Shown: in pieces, positions 43,524-53,382 of the stretch | Position numbering within the stretch: position 1 is the first letter of the stretch | Layout: each line of letters begins with the position of its first letter | Source of the DNA: UBA4421 sp002470275 | GTDB lineage: Bacteria > Pseudomonadota > Gammaproteobacteria > Pseudomonadales > Azotimanducaceae | Direction: 5' to 3' | Length of the DNA stretch: 64,000 nucleotides | Assembly: GCA_913052345.1 (NCBI GenBank) | Contig: CAJXDR010000002.1 | Span: 37,005-101,004, forward strand | The notes under the pieces: generated by a model | Told to the model about the DNA's origin: nothing | The model's input: only the letters and a program-made list of their open reading frames with translations | Databases searched by the model: none | Translations under genes and position numbers: made by a program

Positions 43524-45699
43524 GCCGCCGGAATCCTACTTCGTTGCCCAACTAGCTGCCCAAGCTAAGAAGCAAGATGTCGCAGCGCCGGCGACCCTCA
43601 AAACGCTCGTCGGCTCCCTAGACTACCTCTCAGAAACCGAGGTTGCCTCGGTTCGCTCGGCTCACCAGTATGCTGAGGCTGCCCATCAAGGCCAGCTAAG
43701 GCGGACCGGCCACCCTTACATTACCCACCCAACGGCGGTCGCCCAAATCCTTTCTGAAATGCGCATGGACCATCAGACGCTAATGGCTGCTCTCCTCCAT
43801 GACGTCATTGAAGATTCCGATGCGAGCAAGACAGCCTTGGGCGAACTGTTCGGCGACCCGGTGGCAGAAATCGTTGATGGCGTCTCTAAACTGAGCAAGA
43901 TTTTTTCCAGTAGAGACGAAGCCCAAGCAGAGAATTTCCAAAAAATGGCCTTAGCCATGGCGCGGGACATCCGCGTGATCATGGTGAAGATGGCCGATCG
44001 GTTGCACAACATGCGCACCATTGGGGTCATGTCCTCGTCTCAGCGAAAGCGGATCGCTCGTGAAACCCTGGACTTCTACGCCCCCATCGCGAATCGTCTG
44101 GGCATCCATAAAATCAAGACCGAGCTTGAGGACCTAGGCTTCAAGGCACTTTATCCCTTACGCGCCGAGAGCATCGAGCGGGCGGTTATGTCCGCCAGGG
44201 GGAATCGCAAAGCCATTGTTGAAGAAATACGCGACGCCATGATCGCGGCCCTTAATCGTGAGGGCATCAATGCAGAGGTCGTTGGCCGAGAAAAAAATGC
44301 ATTCTCCATCTACCGCAAAATGCGGACGCGGCAAAAATCCTTTTCAGAAATCATGGATGTCTTTGGATTCAGGATCGTCGTGGACCAGCCGGATACCTGC
44401 TACCGAGCCCTGGGCGTCGTGCACAACCTCTACAGCCCGGTGGTCAGTCGCTTCAAAGACTATATCGCGATCCCCAAGGTCAACGGGTATCAGTCGCTAC
44501 ACACCAGCCTCTTTAGCCTGCATGGCGTGCCCATCGAGGTCCAGATACGCACCAAACAGATGGACGCCATTGCCGACAATGGCATTGCCGGACACTGGCT
44601 TTATAAGACCCAGGGCGAATTCGACTCCGGCCAGCAACGCGCACGCCAGTGGGTCAAGGACTTGATGGAGCTGCAAAGGAAGGCCGGCAACCCACTGGAA
44701 TTTATTGAGAGCCTGAAGATCGACCTGTTCCCGGACGAGGTTTATGTCTTTTCCCCCAAGGGAGACATCTTTGAACTTCCGAACGGTGCCTGCGCGGTGG
44801 ACTTTGCCTACTGCGTACACACCGATATTGGCAACCGATGCATTGCCTGCCGTATTGACGGCCAGCTTGCGCCGCTATCTCAGCAGCTTTCTAGCGGCCA
44901 GCGCGTACAGGTCATCACCGCAGAGGATGCGCGGCCCAACCCGGACTGGCTCACCTTCGCCGTCACGTCCCGAGCCCGCTCGGCAATCCGACATCAGCTG
45001 AAACATCAGCAGGCTGGAGAATCCATTGCGCTGGGCAGGCGGCTTTTGAATCGCGCCCTTGGCAACGCCAACACCAGTATCAACGACCTAGACTTCAGGC
45101 GCCTGCGCCGAGTATTCAGTGAACTTGGTGTGCGAAAGCTAGACGAACTCCTAGAGGAAATCGGAAACGGTGAACTGATGGCTTACGTGGCAGCCCAAAA
45201 ACTGCTGTCAGCGGATAATCCAGAGTACGCAGCGGTTAAGGTACAGGGAGGCGGGCCCGTGGCTATCCGCGGCGGGGAGGGCTTGGTCATAAACTACGGG
45301 CGGTGTTGTGGCCCCGTACCGGGGGACCCAATCGTGGGTCATATGACGCCCGGCAAGGGATTTGTGGTGCACATTGAGACCTGCAGCAACCTGAACGATG
45401 TACGTCGACGCGCCTCCCATGAGATCATCCCAGCACGCTGGACGTCGACTACCCAGGGAGAATTTCTTAGCGCTCTGCGCGTTGATGTAAAGCGCAGAAA
45501 GGGCATTCTTGCGGAGATTGCTGCCGAGGTCACTGCGGCAGATGCCGGCGTGGATAGCATCGGCGTCGAGGAGCGGAACGCAGAGATCAGCACCCTACAA
45601 ATCGGAGTTACGGTGAAGAACCGCTCTCACCTCGCTAGACTTATGCGCCGTCTACGTAATGTGAGCGCCGTCATTAATCTCGCGCGTAGCGGCGGCTAG
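43504..45699 (+). CDS. spoT: bifunctional (p)ppGpp synthetase/hydrolase SpoT
   Basis: Makes and degrades the alarmone (p)ppGpp. The ATG at 43504, preceded by GGAG at 43497-43500, is preferred over a TTG three codons upstream, giving 731 residues. The HD hydrolase domain contains LLHDVIEDS; the synthetase domain has DVFGFRIVV and RFKDYIAIPKVNGYQSLHT; then come TGS (VFSPKGDIFELPNGA), a Cys/His region (YGRCCGPVPGD) and a C-terminal ACT domain. An intact HD motif indicates hydrolase activity, as in SpoT and unlike RelA. Confidence 0.96.
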   Translation: MSRPQTKPPESYFVAQLAAQAKKQDVAAPATLKTLVGSLDYLSETEVASVRSAHQYAEAAHQGQLRRTGHPYITHPTAVAQILSEMRMDHQTLMAALLHDVIEDSDASKTALGELFGDPVAEIVDGVSKLSKIFSSRDEAQAENFQKMALAMARDIRVIMVKMADRLHNMRTIGVMSSSQRKRIARETLDFYAPIANRLGIHKIKTELEDLGFKALYPLRAESIERAVMSARGNRKAIVEEIRDAMIAALNREGINAEVVGREKNAFSIYRKMRTRQKSFSEIMDVFGFRIVVDQPDTCYRALGVVHNLYSPVVSRFKDYIAIPKVNGYQSLHTSLFSLHGVPIEVQIRTKQMDAIADNGIAGHWLYKTQGEFDSGQQRARQWVKDLMELQRKAGNPLEFIESLKIDLFPDEVYVFSPKGDIFELPNGACAVDFAYCVHTDIGNRCIACRIDGQLAPLSQQLSSGQRVQVITAEDARPNPDWLTFAVTSRARSAIRHQLKHQQAGESIALGRRLLNRALGNANTSINDLDFRRLRRVFSELGVRKLDELLEEIGNGELMAYVAAQKLLSADNPEYAAVKVQGGGPVAIRGGEGLVINYGRCCGPVPGDPIVGHMTPGKGFVVHIETCSNLNDVRRRASHEIIPARWTSTTQGEFLSALRVDVKRRKGILAEIAAEVTAADAGVDSIGVEERNAEISTLQIGVTVKNRSHLARLMRRLRNVSAVINLARSGG

Positions 45700-45728
45700 T
45701 TCGCGGCTCATCACACAGGAGTTAGCAA

Positions 45729-46124
45729 GTGACCAGAGACATCATTCATACAGAGGACGCTCCGGCCGCCATAGGCACCTACTCTCAGGCGGTCAAGGTA
45801 GGCCCTGGGGCCATGGTATTCGTGTCTGGACAGATTCCTTTGAATCCACAGACGATGGAAGTTGTCGGGGAAGACTTCTCTGCTCAAGCTACTCAGGTTT
45901 TTCGTAACCTAGAAGCCGTCGTGCAGGCCTCAGGCGGTCAGCTCGGTGACTGTGTCAAGCTAACCATTTACTTAACGGACCTAGGGCAATTCAGCTTGGT
46001 CAACACGATCATGAGCGAGTTCTTTTCAGAACCCTATCCGGCGAGAGCTGCGGTGGAAGTCAGCGCGCTCCCCAAGGGGGTTCAAGTTGAGGTAGACGCA
46101 ATCGTTATGCTTCCCGCCACCTAG
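45729..46124 (+). CDS. ridA: reactive intermediate deaminase RidA
   Basis: Trimeric YjgF-family enzyme that hydrolyses reactive enamines/imines such as 2-aminoacrylate, products of PLP enzymes like IlvA. GTG start at 45729 after AGGAGTTAGC; 131 residues. GTYSQAVKVG, FVSGQIPLNP, VVQASGG and the active-site arginine in PYPARAAVEVSALPKG are present. Conserved between spoT and recG. Confidence 0.96.
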   Translation: MTRDIIHTEDAPAAIGTYSQAVKVGPGAMVFVSGQIPLNPQTMEVVGEDFSAQATQVFRNLEAVVQASGGQLGDCVKLTIYLTDLGQFSLVNTIMSEFFSEPYPARAAVEVSALPKGVQVEVDAIVMLPAT

Positions 46125-46128
46125 ATGC

Positions 46129-48147
46129 ATGATGCAGATCGACCCGCAAGGCGACGTTACCCAGCTGAAAGGCGTCGGTCCAAGTCTGCAGAACACCCTC
46201 GCTAAACTCGGCATATTTCGTGCCCTGGACATCCTGCTTCATCTTCCTAGCCGTTACCAGGATAGGTCCACCGTCACACCGCTTTCCCAGCTGCGACCCA
46301 ATGAGGAATATCTCGTCTCAGGCGCCATAGCCGGCAGCAAGGTGGTCTTTGGCAAATCCCGCAGCCTGGAGGTTTTAGTAACGGATGCAGATTCTGAGCT
46401 GCGCCTGCGCTTTTTTCACTTCTCTAAATTTCAGCAGCGGGCACTGGAAAACGCGAACTACATTCAGGCCTTTGGCAGCACCGCCTATATCGGCCGTCAC
46501 CTGGCCATGGCGCATCCTGAGTATCGCACCTTCACTGATCCGCCCCCGGCTCCAAAGCCCCAGCTGGTTCCCGTCTATCCGACGACTCAGGGCCTCAGTC
46601 AGAATCGATTGCGTCAATTGACCGCTAGCGTCTGCGCCCAAGCGTGGCCAGAGACGCCGGGCACGCCGTTTTCAAAACTTAAATTGCTGCATCAACCGGA
46701 CAGCCTCCAAAGCATTCCCGAGCTGCGCGCTGAGCTTGCGCTGGAGGAGTTAGCCGCTTACTACACGGTGATGAAGAGGCGAGCGCTTAAACGCAAGCAG
46801 CAAACGGGGATTCCATTGCCCCGAGGGCCGGGGCTGGGCAGGACCCTACGCGATAGCCTCCCCTTCAAATTGACCAAGGCGCAGCGGCGAGTAATCGGGG
46901 AAACCCTGATTGACCTCGAAAACGAGACCCCCATGCTGCGGTTGGTTCAGGGCGACGTGGGGTCAGGCAAAACCATCGTGGCTGCCTTCGCAGCCCTCAG
47001 AGCTGCAGAGCAGGGCTGCCAAACGGCGATCATGGCGCCCACGGAACTGCTCGCCGAACAGCACCTGCAAAACTTTCAAACCTGGCTTGAGCCCATGGGG
47101 CTGCGCGTGGCGCTTTTGACCGGGCAAATGGCCGCCGCCGCCAGCCGCGAGGCCATCAGGGCGACACTCGACGGCGAGCTGGACGTCGTGATTGGCACGC
47201 ATGCGCTGTTTCAGGATCGCGTCACCTTTTCGCGCCTGGCCCTGGTTATCATTGATGAGCAGCATCGTTTCGGTGTACACCAACGCATGGCCCTGCGCTT
47301 CAAAGGTCTGGCTCCCCACCAATTAGTGATGACGGCAACCCCCATCCCGCGCACCCTGACCATGGCGCTCTATGCGGACATGGATGTATCGCTCATTGAT
47401 GAGCTGCCTCCAGGGCGGCAAGCCATCACCACGCAAACCATCGCCGAGAGCAATCGGCCCAAGGTGATAGAGCGTATTCGCCAAACCCTGAAGCAGGGCC
47501 AGCAGGCGTACTGGGTTTGCACGCTCATCGATCCCTCAGAAGAGATTCCGGCCACCGCCGCCACCGAGGCCTTTGAGGATTTGCAGCGGGCGCTTCCAGA
47601 GTTTCGAATTGGGCTGCTACATGGACGGCTGCGGGGAGAGGAGAAAGTCGCGATTATGCGTGCCTTCAAGAATCACGAGCTTGATCTACTGGTGGCTACA
47701 ACGGTCATCGAGGTTGGCGTAGACGTTGGCAACGCGACCCAGATGGTCATCGAAAATAGCGAGCGTTTGGGCCTGGCACAGCTCCATCAGCTGCGCGGCC
47801 GGGTGGGTCGAGGGAGCACGGCGAGCGGATGTTTTTTACTGTTCAAACCGGGCCTCGGCGATACTGGGAAGCGACGCCTTAACGCGCTACGCGAGAGCCA
47901 GGACGGCTTCTTTCTTGCCGAACGAGACCTAGAAATTCGCGGACCGGGAGATGTGCTGGGCACGCGTCAATCTGGTGAGCAGAGCTTTCATATCGCGGAC
48001 CTAGCTGAACATGCGCACCTGATGCCGGAAGCCATCTCTCTAGCCGAGGCGCTGATGGGTGCAGCACCGGGCACCGATGCCGCTAATCGCTTATCGGGCC
48101 TGTTAGATACCTGGGCGCCGGCTCAGAGTGATCACCTTAGCGCCTAG
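46129..48147 (+). CDS. recG: ATP-dependent DNA helicase RecG
   Basis: Branch-migrating helicase for stalled forks and recombination intermediates. The 672 residues have an N-terminal wedge domain (VTQLKGVGPSLQNTLAKLGI), Walker A GDVGSGKT, the DEQH box IDEQHRFGVHQR, TATPIPRT and the C-terminal motif region QLHQLRGRVGRG. The start is 4 bases after the ridA stop; the end overlaps the convergent symporter gene by 4 bases. Confidence 0.97.
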   Translation: MMQIDPQGDVTQLKGVGPSLQNTLAKLGIFRALDILLHLPSRYQDRSTVTPLSQLRPNEEYLVSGAIAGSKVVFGKSRSLEVLVTDADSELRLRFFHFSKFQQRALENANYIQAFGSTAYIGRHLAMAHPEYRTFTDPPPAPKPQLVPVYPTTQGLSQNRLRQLTASVCAQAWPETPGTPFSKLKLLHQPDSLQSIPELRAELALEELAAYYTVMKRRALKRKQQTGIPLPRGPGLGRTLRDSLPFKLTKAQRRVIGETLIDLENETPMLRLVQGDVGSGKTIVAAFAALRAAEQGCQTAIMAPTELLAEQHLQNFQTWLEPMGLRVALLTGQMAAAASREAIRATLDGELDVVIGTHALFQDRVTFSRLALVIIDEQHRFGVHQRMALRFKGLAPHQLVMTATPIPRTLTMALYADMDVSLIDELPPGRQAITTQTIAESNRPKVIERIRQTLKQGQQAYWVCTLIDPSEEIPATAATEAFEDLQRALPEFRIGLLHGRLRGEEKVAIMRAFKNHELDLLVATTVIEVGVDVGNATQMVIENSERLGLAQLHQLRGRVGRGSTASGCFLLFKPGLGDTGKRRLNALRESQDGFFLAERDLEIRGPGDVLGTRQSGEQSFHIADLAEHAHLMPEAISLAEALMGAAPGTDAANRLSGLLDTWAPAQSDHLSA

Positions 48148-49427
48148 CCAGCCAATTTTTGATCCGAACTCGGCGCCGCCCCATTAAAGGTTTCCAGATC
48201 GAATTGATCCTCTGAGCGGGCCACAATGGTGGCAACGGTCATATCGCCGGTCACGTTGACCGCCGTGCGAAGCATATCCAATAGCCGGTCTACCCCAATG
48301 ATCAGGGCGATACCCTCCACCGGAAGGCCAACCTGCTCGAGAACGAGGGTCAGCGTAATAAGCCCGACGCCGGGCACCGCAGCGGTTCCGATAGACGCCA
48401 GGGTCGCCGTAAGAATCACCGTCAGGTAGGCGGTTATGCCCAGCTCATAGCCAAAGAATTGGGCGATGAAGACCGTTGCAACCCCCTGCATGATGGCGGT
48501 GCCGTCCATGTTTATGGTGGCACCCAGCGGGATCGCAAAGGAAGCAATTCGATTCTTTACACCTACCTCGTGCTCTACTGTTCTCAGCGTCACGGGCAGC
48601 GTCGCGCCGCTAGAAGAGGTGGAGAAAGCCACCAGCAGGGGTTGCCTGAGCTTGAGCAAGAATCGCCGCGCATTGAGCCCAGCGAGCGCCACCAACAGAG
48701 TGGGATAAACGATGGCGCCGTGCATCACCAGGCCAAGAACGACGGTCAGGAAATAAGCGATAACCTTGCCTATCTCCGCGAGCCCTAAGGTCGCACCCAG
48801 GGTAACCATCAGACAGAAGACCCCGTAGGGGGTGAACTGCACCAGCATCGAGATCAAACGCATCAGCACCGCATTGAGTGACTCAAAAATATCTCGGACT
48901 TTAGCGCCGGCTGAGCCAATCTGGCTCAACGCGAGGCCAAACAAGATAGCAAAAAGAATGACCTGAAGCATTTTGCCCTCAGCCATCGCCTTGACCGGAT
49001 TGCCGGGCACGATGTTGACCAACGTGTCTTTGACGCTGGGCGACTCCTTCGCTGCAAAGCTGAGGGTCCCCTCGGTATCCATGGTGTCTGCCACACCTTC
49101 ACCGGGGCCGATGAACAGCGCCAACGCTAAGGCCAGAGAAACCGCCAACGCGGTGGTCAGCAGGTACAGGCCAATGGTCTTCCCCCCCAGGCGTCCCACG
49201 CTTCCGCTGTCGCCGAGACTCGCCGCGCCACAAACGAGAGATACAAAGACCAGGGGAACCACCATCATCTTCAATAGGGTAATGAAAATCTGGCCACCCG
49301 CGTCAATCACGCCATCAAGCCCGAAGGTGATCAGGATATGGTCCTCTGGCAGCGCCGCCCATTGATAGAGGGCGCCGAGCAGGAGCCCGATCCCCATACC
49401 GATAAGAATTTTCTGGGTCAGATTCAT
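48144..49427 (-). CDS. dicarboxylate/amino acid:cation symporter (DAACS family)
   Basis: Glutamate/aspartate or C4-dicarboxylate uptake driven by Na+ or H+. The 427 residues have about eight helices and two re-entrant loops; the first hairpin has the serine-rich STSSSGATLPVT and the TM7 motif is NMDGTAIMQGV, which bind substrate and sodium in GltPh-type transporters. Residues in the second hairpin (GTAAVPGVGLITL) suit a C4-dicarboxylate or acidic amino acid. The gene stands alone, convergent with recG. Confidence 0.9.
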   Translation of the reverse strand: MNLTQKILIGMGIGLLLGALYQWAALPEDHILITFGLDGVIDAGGQIFITLLKMMVVPLVFVSLVCGAASLGDSGSVGRLGGKTIGLYLLTTALAVSLALALALFIGPGEGVADTMDTEGTLSFAAKESPSVKDTLVNIVPGNPVKAMAEGKMLQVILFAILFGLALSQIGSAGAKVRDIFESLNAVLMRLISMLVQFTPYGVFCLMVTLGATLGLAEIGKVIAYFLTVVLGLVMHGAIVYPTLLVALAGLNARRFLLKLRQPLLVAFSTSSSGATLPVTLRTVEHEVGVKNRIASFAIPLGATINMDGTAIMQGVATVFIAQFFGYELGITAYLTVILTATLASIGTAAVPGVGLITLTLVLEQVGLPVEGIALIIGVDRLLDMLRTAVNVTGDMTVATIVARSEDQFDLETFNGAAPSSDQKLAG

Positions 49428-49478
49428 ATGCAGCCTAGTCCCCTCGTTATCTTCGCCAGCCTACTACAGCCTGGCGAT

Positions 49479-49646
49479 TTAACCGATCTCTACCATCTCA
49501 AAATCTGCCTTGCCAACGCCACACTCGGGGCAGATGAAATCTTCATCCACATCCTCCCATGACGTCCCGGGCGCTATTCCCTCATCCTCGTATCCCTCAG
49601 CTTCGTCATATATCCAGCCACAGACGATGCACTGCCATTTTTTCAT
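49479..49646 (-). CDS. rubredoxin
   Basis: A 55-residue iron protein: MKKWQCIVCGWIYDEAEG at the N-terminus and FICPECGVGK near the C-terminus supply the four Cys iron ligands (C6, C9, C39, C42). Electron carrier; in aerobes usually serving alkane hydroxylase or oxidative-stress defence. No rubredoxin reductase or hydroxylase gene is adjacent. It lies between the symporter and ubiA, a region where pseudomonads also carry rubA genes. The start is preceded by AGGTTTAGACCG and no alternative start fits. The short length explains why it is easy to miss. Confidence 0.93.
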   Translation of the reverse strand: MKKWQCIVCGWIYDEAEGYEDEGIAPGTSWEDVDEDFICPECGVGKADFEMVEIG

Positions 49647-49786
49647 CGGTCTAAACCTTTTGTTTTACTCACGTTTGCCGGCCGCTACGCTAAAGCTAGG
49701 CTTGTCAAAAAGCAACGTATCTACCGGTAACATGGCGCTAAATGGTGGAAATCAATACACTGACGAATCGGTAACATAGCCTGGCG

Positions 49787-50650
49787 ATGAATCAACAACG
49801 TATATCCTCCTTCCTTGCGCTTATGCGGCTGGACCGACCGGTGGGCACCTTGCTGTTACTCTGGCCCACGCTTGCCGCCTTGTGCATGGCTGCCGACGGC
49901 CTACCGCCCATTAGCCTGGTTGTTATCTTTACCCTCGGCACCTTTGTCATGCGCTGCGCGGGGTGCGTGATCAACGACTATGCGGACAGAAACCTGGATG
50001 GCGGCGTCAAAAGAACTCTGGACCGACCCCTGGTCACCGGCGCGATCAAACCCCGGGAAGCCTTGATCCTGTTCCTCGTCCTGATTTCCTTGGCTGCAAG
50101 TCTGCTGATTTGGCTGAACCCTAGCACTCGGGCATTCGCCCTTGGCGGCCTGTGCATCGCCATTCTTTATCCCTTTATGAAGCGTCATACCCACCTTCCC
50201 CAAGTGGTCCTGGGGGCGGCCTTCAGTTGGGGCATCCTCATGGCCTGGACGGCTCAGGATTTAGGCGTGCCACCGGTTGCCATCATTATGTTTTTATCGA
50301 GCCTGCTGTGGATCGTGGCCTACGATACCCAGTACGCCATGGTTGACCGAGATGACGATCTCAAAATCGGCATTAAGAGCACGGCCATTCTCTTTGGTGA
50401 CCTAGACCGACTGATCATTGGTATCCTTCAGGCTCTCGCCCTGCTTGGCTTCTGGCTTGTGGGCCTAGCGCTGGATTACGGCGGGCCCTTTACGTTCAGC
50501 CTGGTCGTTATCTTCGGGCTATTTTGCTATCAACAGCAGTTAACGAAAGATCGATCTAGAGAAGGCTGCTTTGCTGCATTCCAAAATAACATCTGGGTGG
50601 GAGTGGCGCTGCTCTCGGGAACCCTCCTCGATAGCGTGACCAACCTATGA
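49787..50650 (+). CDS. ubiA: 4-hydroxybenzoate octaprenyltransferase
   Basis: Membrane prenyltransferase of ubiquinone synthesis. The 287 residues have LMRLDRPVGTLLLLWPT, the first Asp motif NDYADRNLDGGVKRT and the second DTQYAMVDRDDD, with about nine helices. ubiC, its usual upstream partner, is absent; only 140 bases separate it from rubredoxin. Confidence 0.96.
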   Translation: MNQQRISSFLALMRLDRPVGTLLLLWPTLAALCMAADGLPPISLVVIFTLGTFVMRCAGCVINDYADRNLDGGVKRTLDRPLVTGAIKPREALILFLVLISLAASLLIWLNPSTRAFALGGLCIAILYPFMKRHTHLPQVVLGAAFSWGILMAWTAQDLGVPPVAIIMFLSSLLWIVAYDTQYAMVDRDDDLKIGIKSTAILFGDLDRLIIGILQALALLGFWLVGLALDYGGPFTFSLVVIFGLFCYQQQLTKDRSREGCFAAFQNNIWVGVALLSGTLLDSVTNL

Positions 50651-50663
50651 GCGGACTGAATTC

Positions 50664-51179
50664 GTGAAGTTAATTTTGATGGGGTTAGTCCAGCTCGGTC
50701 GCAGCCTGTCAAAGGCTCTGGCTACATTGCGCTGGCTGGCGTTGGCCATGGTGCTGTTAACCATTTCTGTGGTGTGTCTTCGCTATCTGTTCTCCACCAG
50801 CGCCATCCTAATTCAGGAATCCGTGGTCTATCTGCATGCCATACTGTTCATGCTCGCCATCCCCCTGGGTTTGGCCGAGCGCACCCATGTCCGGGTAGAC
50901 ATCCTCTATGGACGACTGCCTACGCGAACCCAACACTGGATTGATCTGGCCGGCCACGCACTGTTGCTCATCCCGGTGGCCGTTTTTATGGGCTGGATCA
51001 GCCTGGACTACGTCGCCGCGAGCTGGAGAATTTTTGAGGGCTCCGCCGAAGTGGGGGGCATTCAAGGCGTTTTTCTGCTGAAAACTCTGATCCCGGCAAC
51101 CGCATTGCTGCTCCTGCTCCAGGGCTTGGCGGGCATGGCTGAGTGCATCCTGACGCTGACCGGCGATGAGGAAGCATAA
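50664..51179 (+). CDS. TRAP transporter small permease (DctQ type)
   Basis: Four-helix small membrane subunit of a tripartite ATP-independent periplasmic transporter. The 171-residue frame begins with GTG at 50664; an ATG five codons in (50679) is an alternative. SAILIQESVVYLHAILFMLAIPLGLAERTHVRVDI is the typical amphipathic core. Starts 13 bases after ubiA and is coupled to the large subunit by a one-base overlap. Confidence 0.9.
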   Translation: MKLILMGLVQLGRSLSKALATLRWLALAMVLLTISVVCLRYLFSTSAILIQESVVYLHAILFMLAIPLGLAERTHVRVDILYGRLPTRTQHWIDLAGHALLLIPVAVFMGWISLDYVAASWRIFEGSAEVGGIQGVFLLKTLIPATALLLLLQGLAGMAECILTLTGDEEA

Positions 51180-52543
51180 TGGACCTGACCCCACTCCTGC
51201 TTTTCGCCGTCACTTTCTTAGCCCTGCTCATAGGCTACCCGGTGGCCGCCACCTTAGCCGGGGTGGCTCTCATCTTTGCCTTGATTGGCATCATGACGGG
51301 CACGTTTAATCCATCCGACCTTGGGTTCGCCAGCGGACGCCTGTTTGGCATCATTACAAACCAAACGCTTATCGCTGTTCCACTCTTTGTCTTCATGGGT
51401 GCGCTGCTCGAGAAGACGCGCATTGCCGAGGACCTCCTGTCTAGCCTCGCCGAACTCTTTGGGCGAGTGCGCGGCGGTCTGGCCATCACGGTGATCCTCG
51501 TGGGCACCCTGATGGCAGCCAGCACCGGCATTGTGGGCGCTACCGTCGTGACCATGGGCATGATGACTCTACCCATCATGCTGCAGCGCGGTTATTCCCC
51601 GGCTCTGGCCACGGGGACCATCTGCGCAACCGGAACCCTCGGCCAAATTATTCCGCCCTCCATCGCCCTTGTTCTGCTCGGTGATGTGCTGTCCAACGGA
51701 TACCAGCAGGCCCAGCTGAATATGGGCATCTTCGCGCCCAAGTCGATCTCGGTGGGCGACCTTTTCGCCGGAGCCATTATTCCCGGACTCTGCCTGGTGG
51801 GCCTGTATCTGAGCTATATCTTGGTACGTGTCCTGGTCAACCCAGACTCTATGCCACCGGCCAGTCGCGGCAGGGATGAAAAGATCGTGCTGGCGCCTAT
51901 CATCCGCGCGCTGCTTCCACCGCTTTGCCTCATTATGGCGGTGCTGGGATCGATCATTGGAGGCTATGCCACCCCCACAGAAGCCGCCGGTGTGGGCGCC
52001 GTAGGTGCCCTGCTTCTGGGCCTCGTCTACCGTCGGGTCAGCTGGGCGGTGCTTTCAGAGGTCTGCACCGCAACCATGGCCACCACCGGGATGGTGTTCT
52101 TTATCTTGGTGGGTGCCTCTATCTTCTCGCTGGTTTTCCGCGGCTTCGGCGGTGAGGAGCTGGTGCAATCTCTCTTTGCTCAAATGCCCGGAGGCGTCTG
52201 GGGGGCGCTCATCATCGTCATGCTGGTGATTTTCATTCTGGGATTCATTCTTGATTTCATCGAAATCACCTTCGTCGTTGTGCCGATCGTTGGCCCGGTG
52301 CTGATGGCCATGGGCGTTGACCCCATCTGGCTTGGGGTACTGATTGCCATGAACCTGCAAACCTCCTTCCTCACCCCGCCGTTTGGCTTTGCCTTATTTT
52401 ACCTGCGCGGCGTCGCACCCAAGACCGTGACTACCGCTGACATTTACCGAGGGGTGCTACCCTTCATTTTCCTACAGGTCGTGGCGCTCATTGCCCTGCT
52501 GCTGTACCCGGCGCTGGCCACCTGGCTGCCCGCCCAGCTTTAG
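51179..52543 (+). CDS. TRAP transporter large permease (DctM type)
   Basis: Large (454-residue, about 12-13 helix) channel subunit of the TRAP transporter. NQTLIAVPLFVFMG, ATGTICATGTLGQIIPPSIALVLLGD and the long insert around 170-185 are typical of the mannitol/chloroaromatic subtype. Expected to work with the small permease just upstream and with the TakP-like binding protein at 53383-54486 on the other strand. Its end overlaps the convergent hydratase gene by 4 bases. Confidence 0.92.
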   Translation: MDLTPLLLFAVTFLALLIGYPVAATLAGVALIFALIGIMTGTFNPSDLGFASGRLFGIITNQTLIAVPLFVFMGALLEKTRIAEDLLSSLAELFGRVRGGLAITVILVGTLMAASTGIVGATVVTMGMMTLPIMLQRGYSPALATGTICATGTLGQIIPPSIALVLLGDVLSNGYQQAQLNMGIFAPKSISVGDLFAGAIIPGLCLVGLYLSYILVRVLVNPDSMPPASRGRDEKIVLAPIIRALLPPLCLIMAVLGSIIGGYATPTEAAGVGAVGALLLGLVYRRVSWAVLSEVCTATMATTGMVFFILVGASIFSLVFRGFGGEELVQSLFAQMPGGVWGALIIVMLVIFILGFILDFIEITFVVVPIVGPVLMAMGVDPIWLGVLIAMNLQTSFLTPPFGFALFYLRGVAPKTVTTADIYRGVLPFIFLQVVALIALLLYPALATWLPAQL

Positions 52544-53376
52544 TCCTTCTTGGGTAAGGAGGGCCACTTAGGCGGTCGTTTTTCAATCAGCGCAGCGACA
52601 CCCTCTCTAAAATCATCTTCCTTCATCATCTCCTCAATGAGCCTCTCAGAGTCGATCACCGAGGCGGCAGCATCGCGGTGTTGGTCGCGATAGATTTGCC
52701 AGCGCGTTTGGCGCAGAGCATTGGGTGAGACCGTAGAGATCAGAGCGCGGGCGTAGGCATAGGTTTCATCCAACAGCTTTTCCGGCTCGACGATTTGATT
52801 GATGAAGCCAAACGTCAGGGCCTCATCAGAGAGAAAGGTCCGGCTGGTGAGCAGCAGATCGTTGGCCCGCCCCAAGCCCATAATCCGAGGCAGCATCCAG
52901 GAAAGCCCGTATTCAGCGGGCAGGTTTAACTTGCCGTGAGCGGTTGTGAATTTGATGCCCGGCACCGCAAAGCGAATATCGGCAAAACTTGCCAGAGCTA
53001 GGCCCACCCCCGCCGCCGGACCATTGATGGCAGCAATGACCGGTTTAGTGAGCCCGAAGTGATAGGCGAAGGCCGCATCAAACTCCGAATGACGGCCGTA
53101 ACCAGGGCGCGCGATATCCGCGTGGGTGCCGGAATCGTAACCGCCTCGGGAGGCGTGCCCGCCCAGTGCCTCTTGATCGCCTCCGACGCAAAAACCGCGA
53201 CCTCGTCCGGTGACCACGATAACGCCCACTTGCGGGTCCTTATCCGCTTCCGCCAAGAGATATCGATACTCGGCATGCATCCTTCCGGTCCAGGCATTCA
53301 TCCGATGGGGGCGATTGAGAAAGAGCGTTGCAATCCCGTCGTCGGTAACCAGGTATTCGGTACTCTTTAGCTCCAT
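52540..53376 (-). CDS. enoyl-CoA hydratase/isomerase family protein
   Basis: Crotonase-fold protein, 278 residues. GVIVVTGRGRGFCVGGD and AINGPAAGVGLALASFADIRFA form the oxyanion hole and CoA site. The first catalytic Glu is present in LPAEYGLSW; the second position reads Asp (RANDLLL), so dehydration/isomerisation chemistry may differ from classic hydratases. Lies between the TRAP permease and binding-protein genes, 6 bases after the binding protein on the same strand, suggesting cotranscription and a role in using the imported acid. Substrate unknown. Confidence 0.85.
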   Translation of the reverse strand: MELKSTEYLVTDDGIATLFLNRPHRMNAWTGRMHAEYRYLLAEADKDPQVGVIVVTGRGRGFCVGGDQEALGGHASRGGYDSGTHADIARPGYGRHSEFDAAFAYHFGLTKPVIAAINGPAAGVGLALASFADIRFAVPGIKFTTAHGKLNLPAEYGLSWMLPRIMGLGRANDLLLTSRTFLSDEALTFGFINQIVEPEKLLDETYAYARALISTVSPNALRQTRWQIYRDQHRDAAASVIDSERLIEEMMKEDDFREGVAALIEKRPPKWPSLPKKD

Positions 53377-53382
53377 GCTGAG

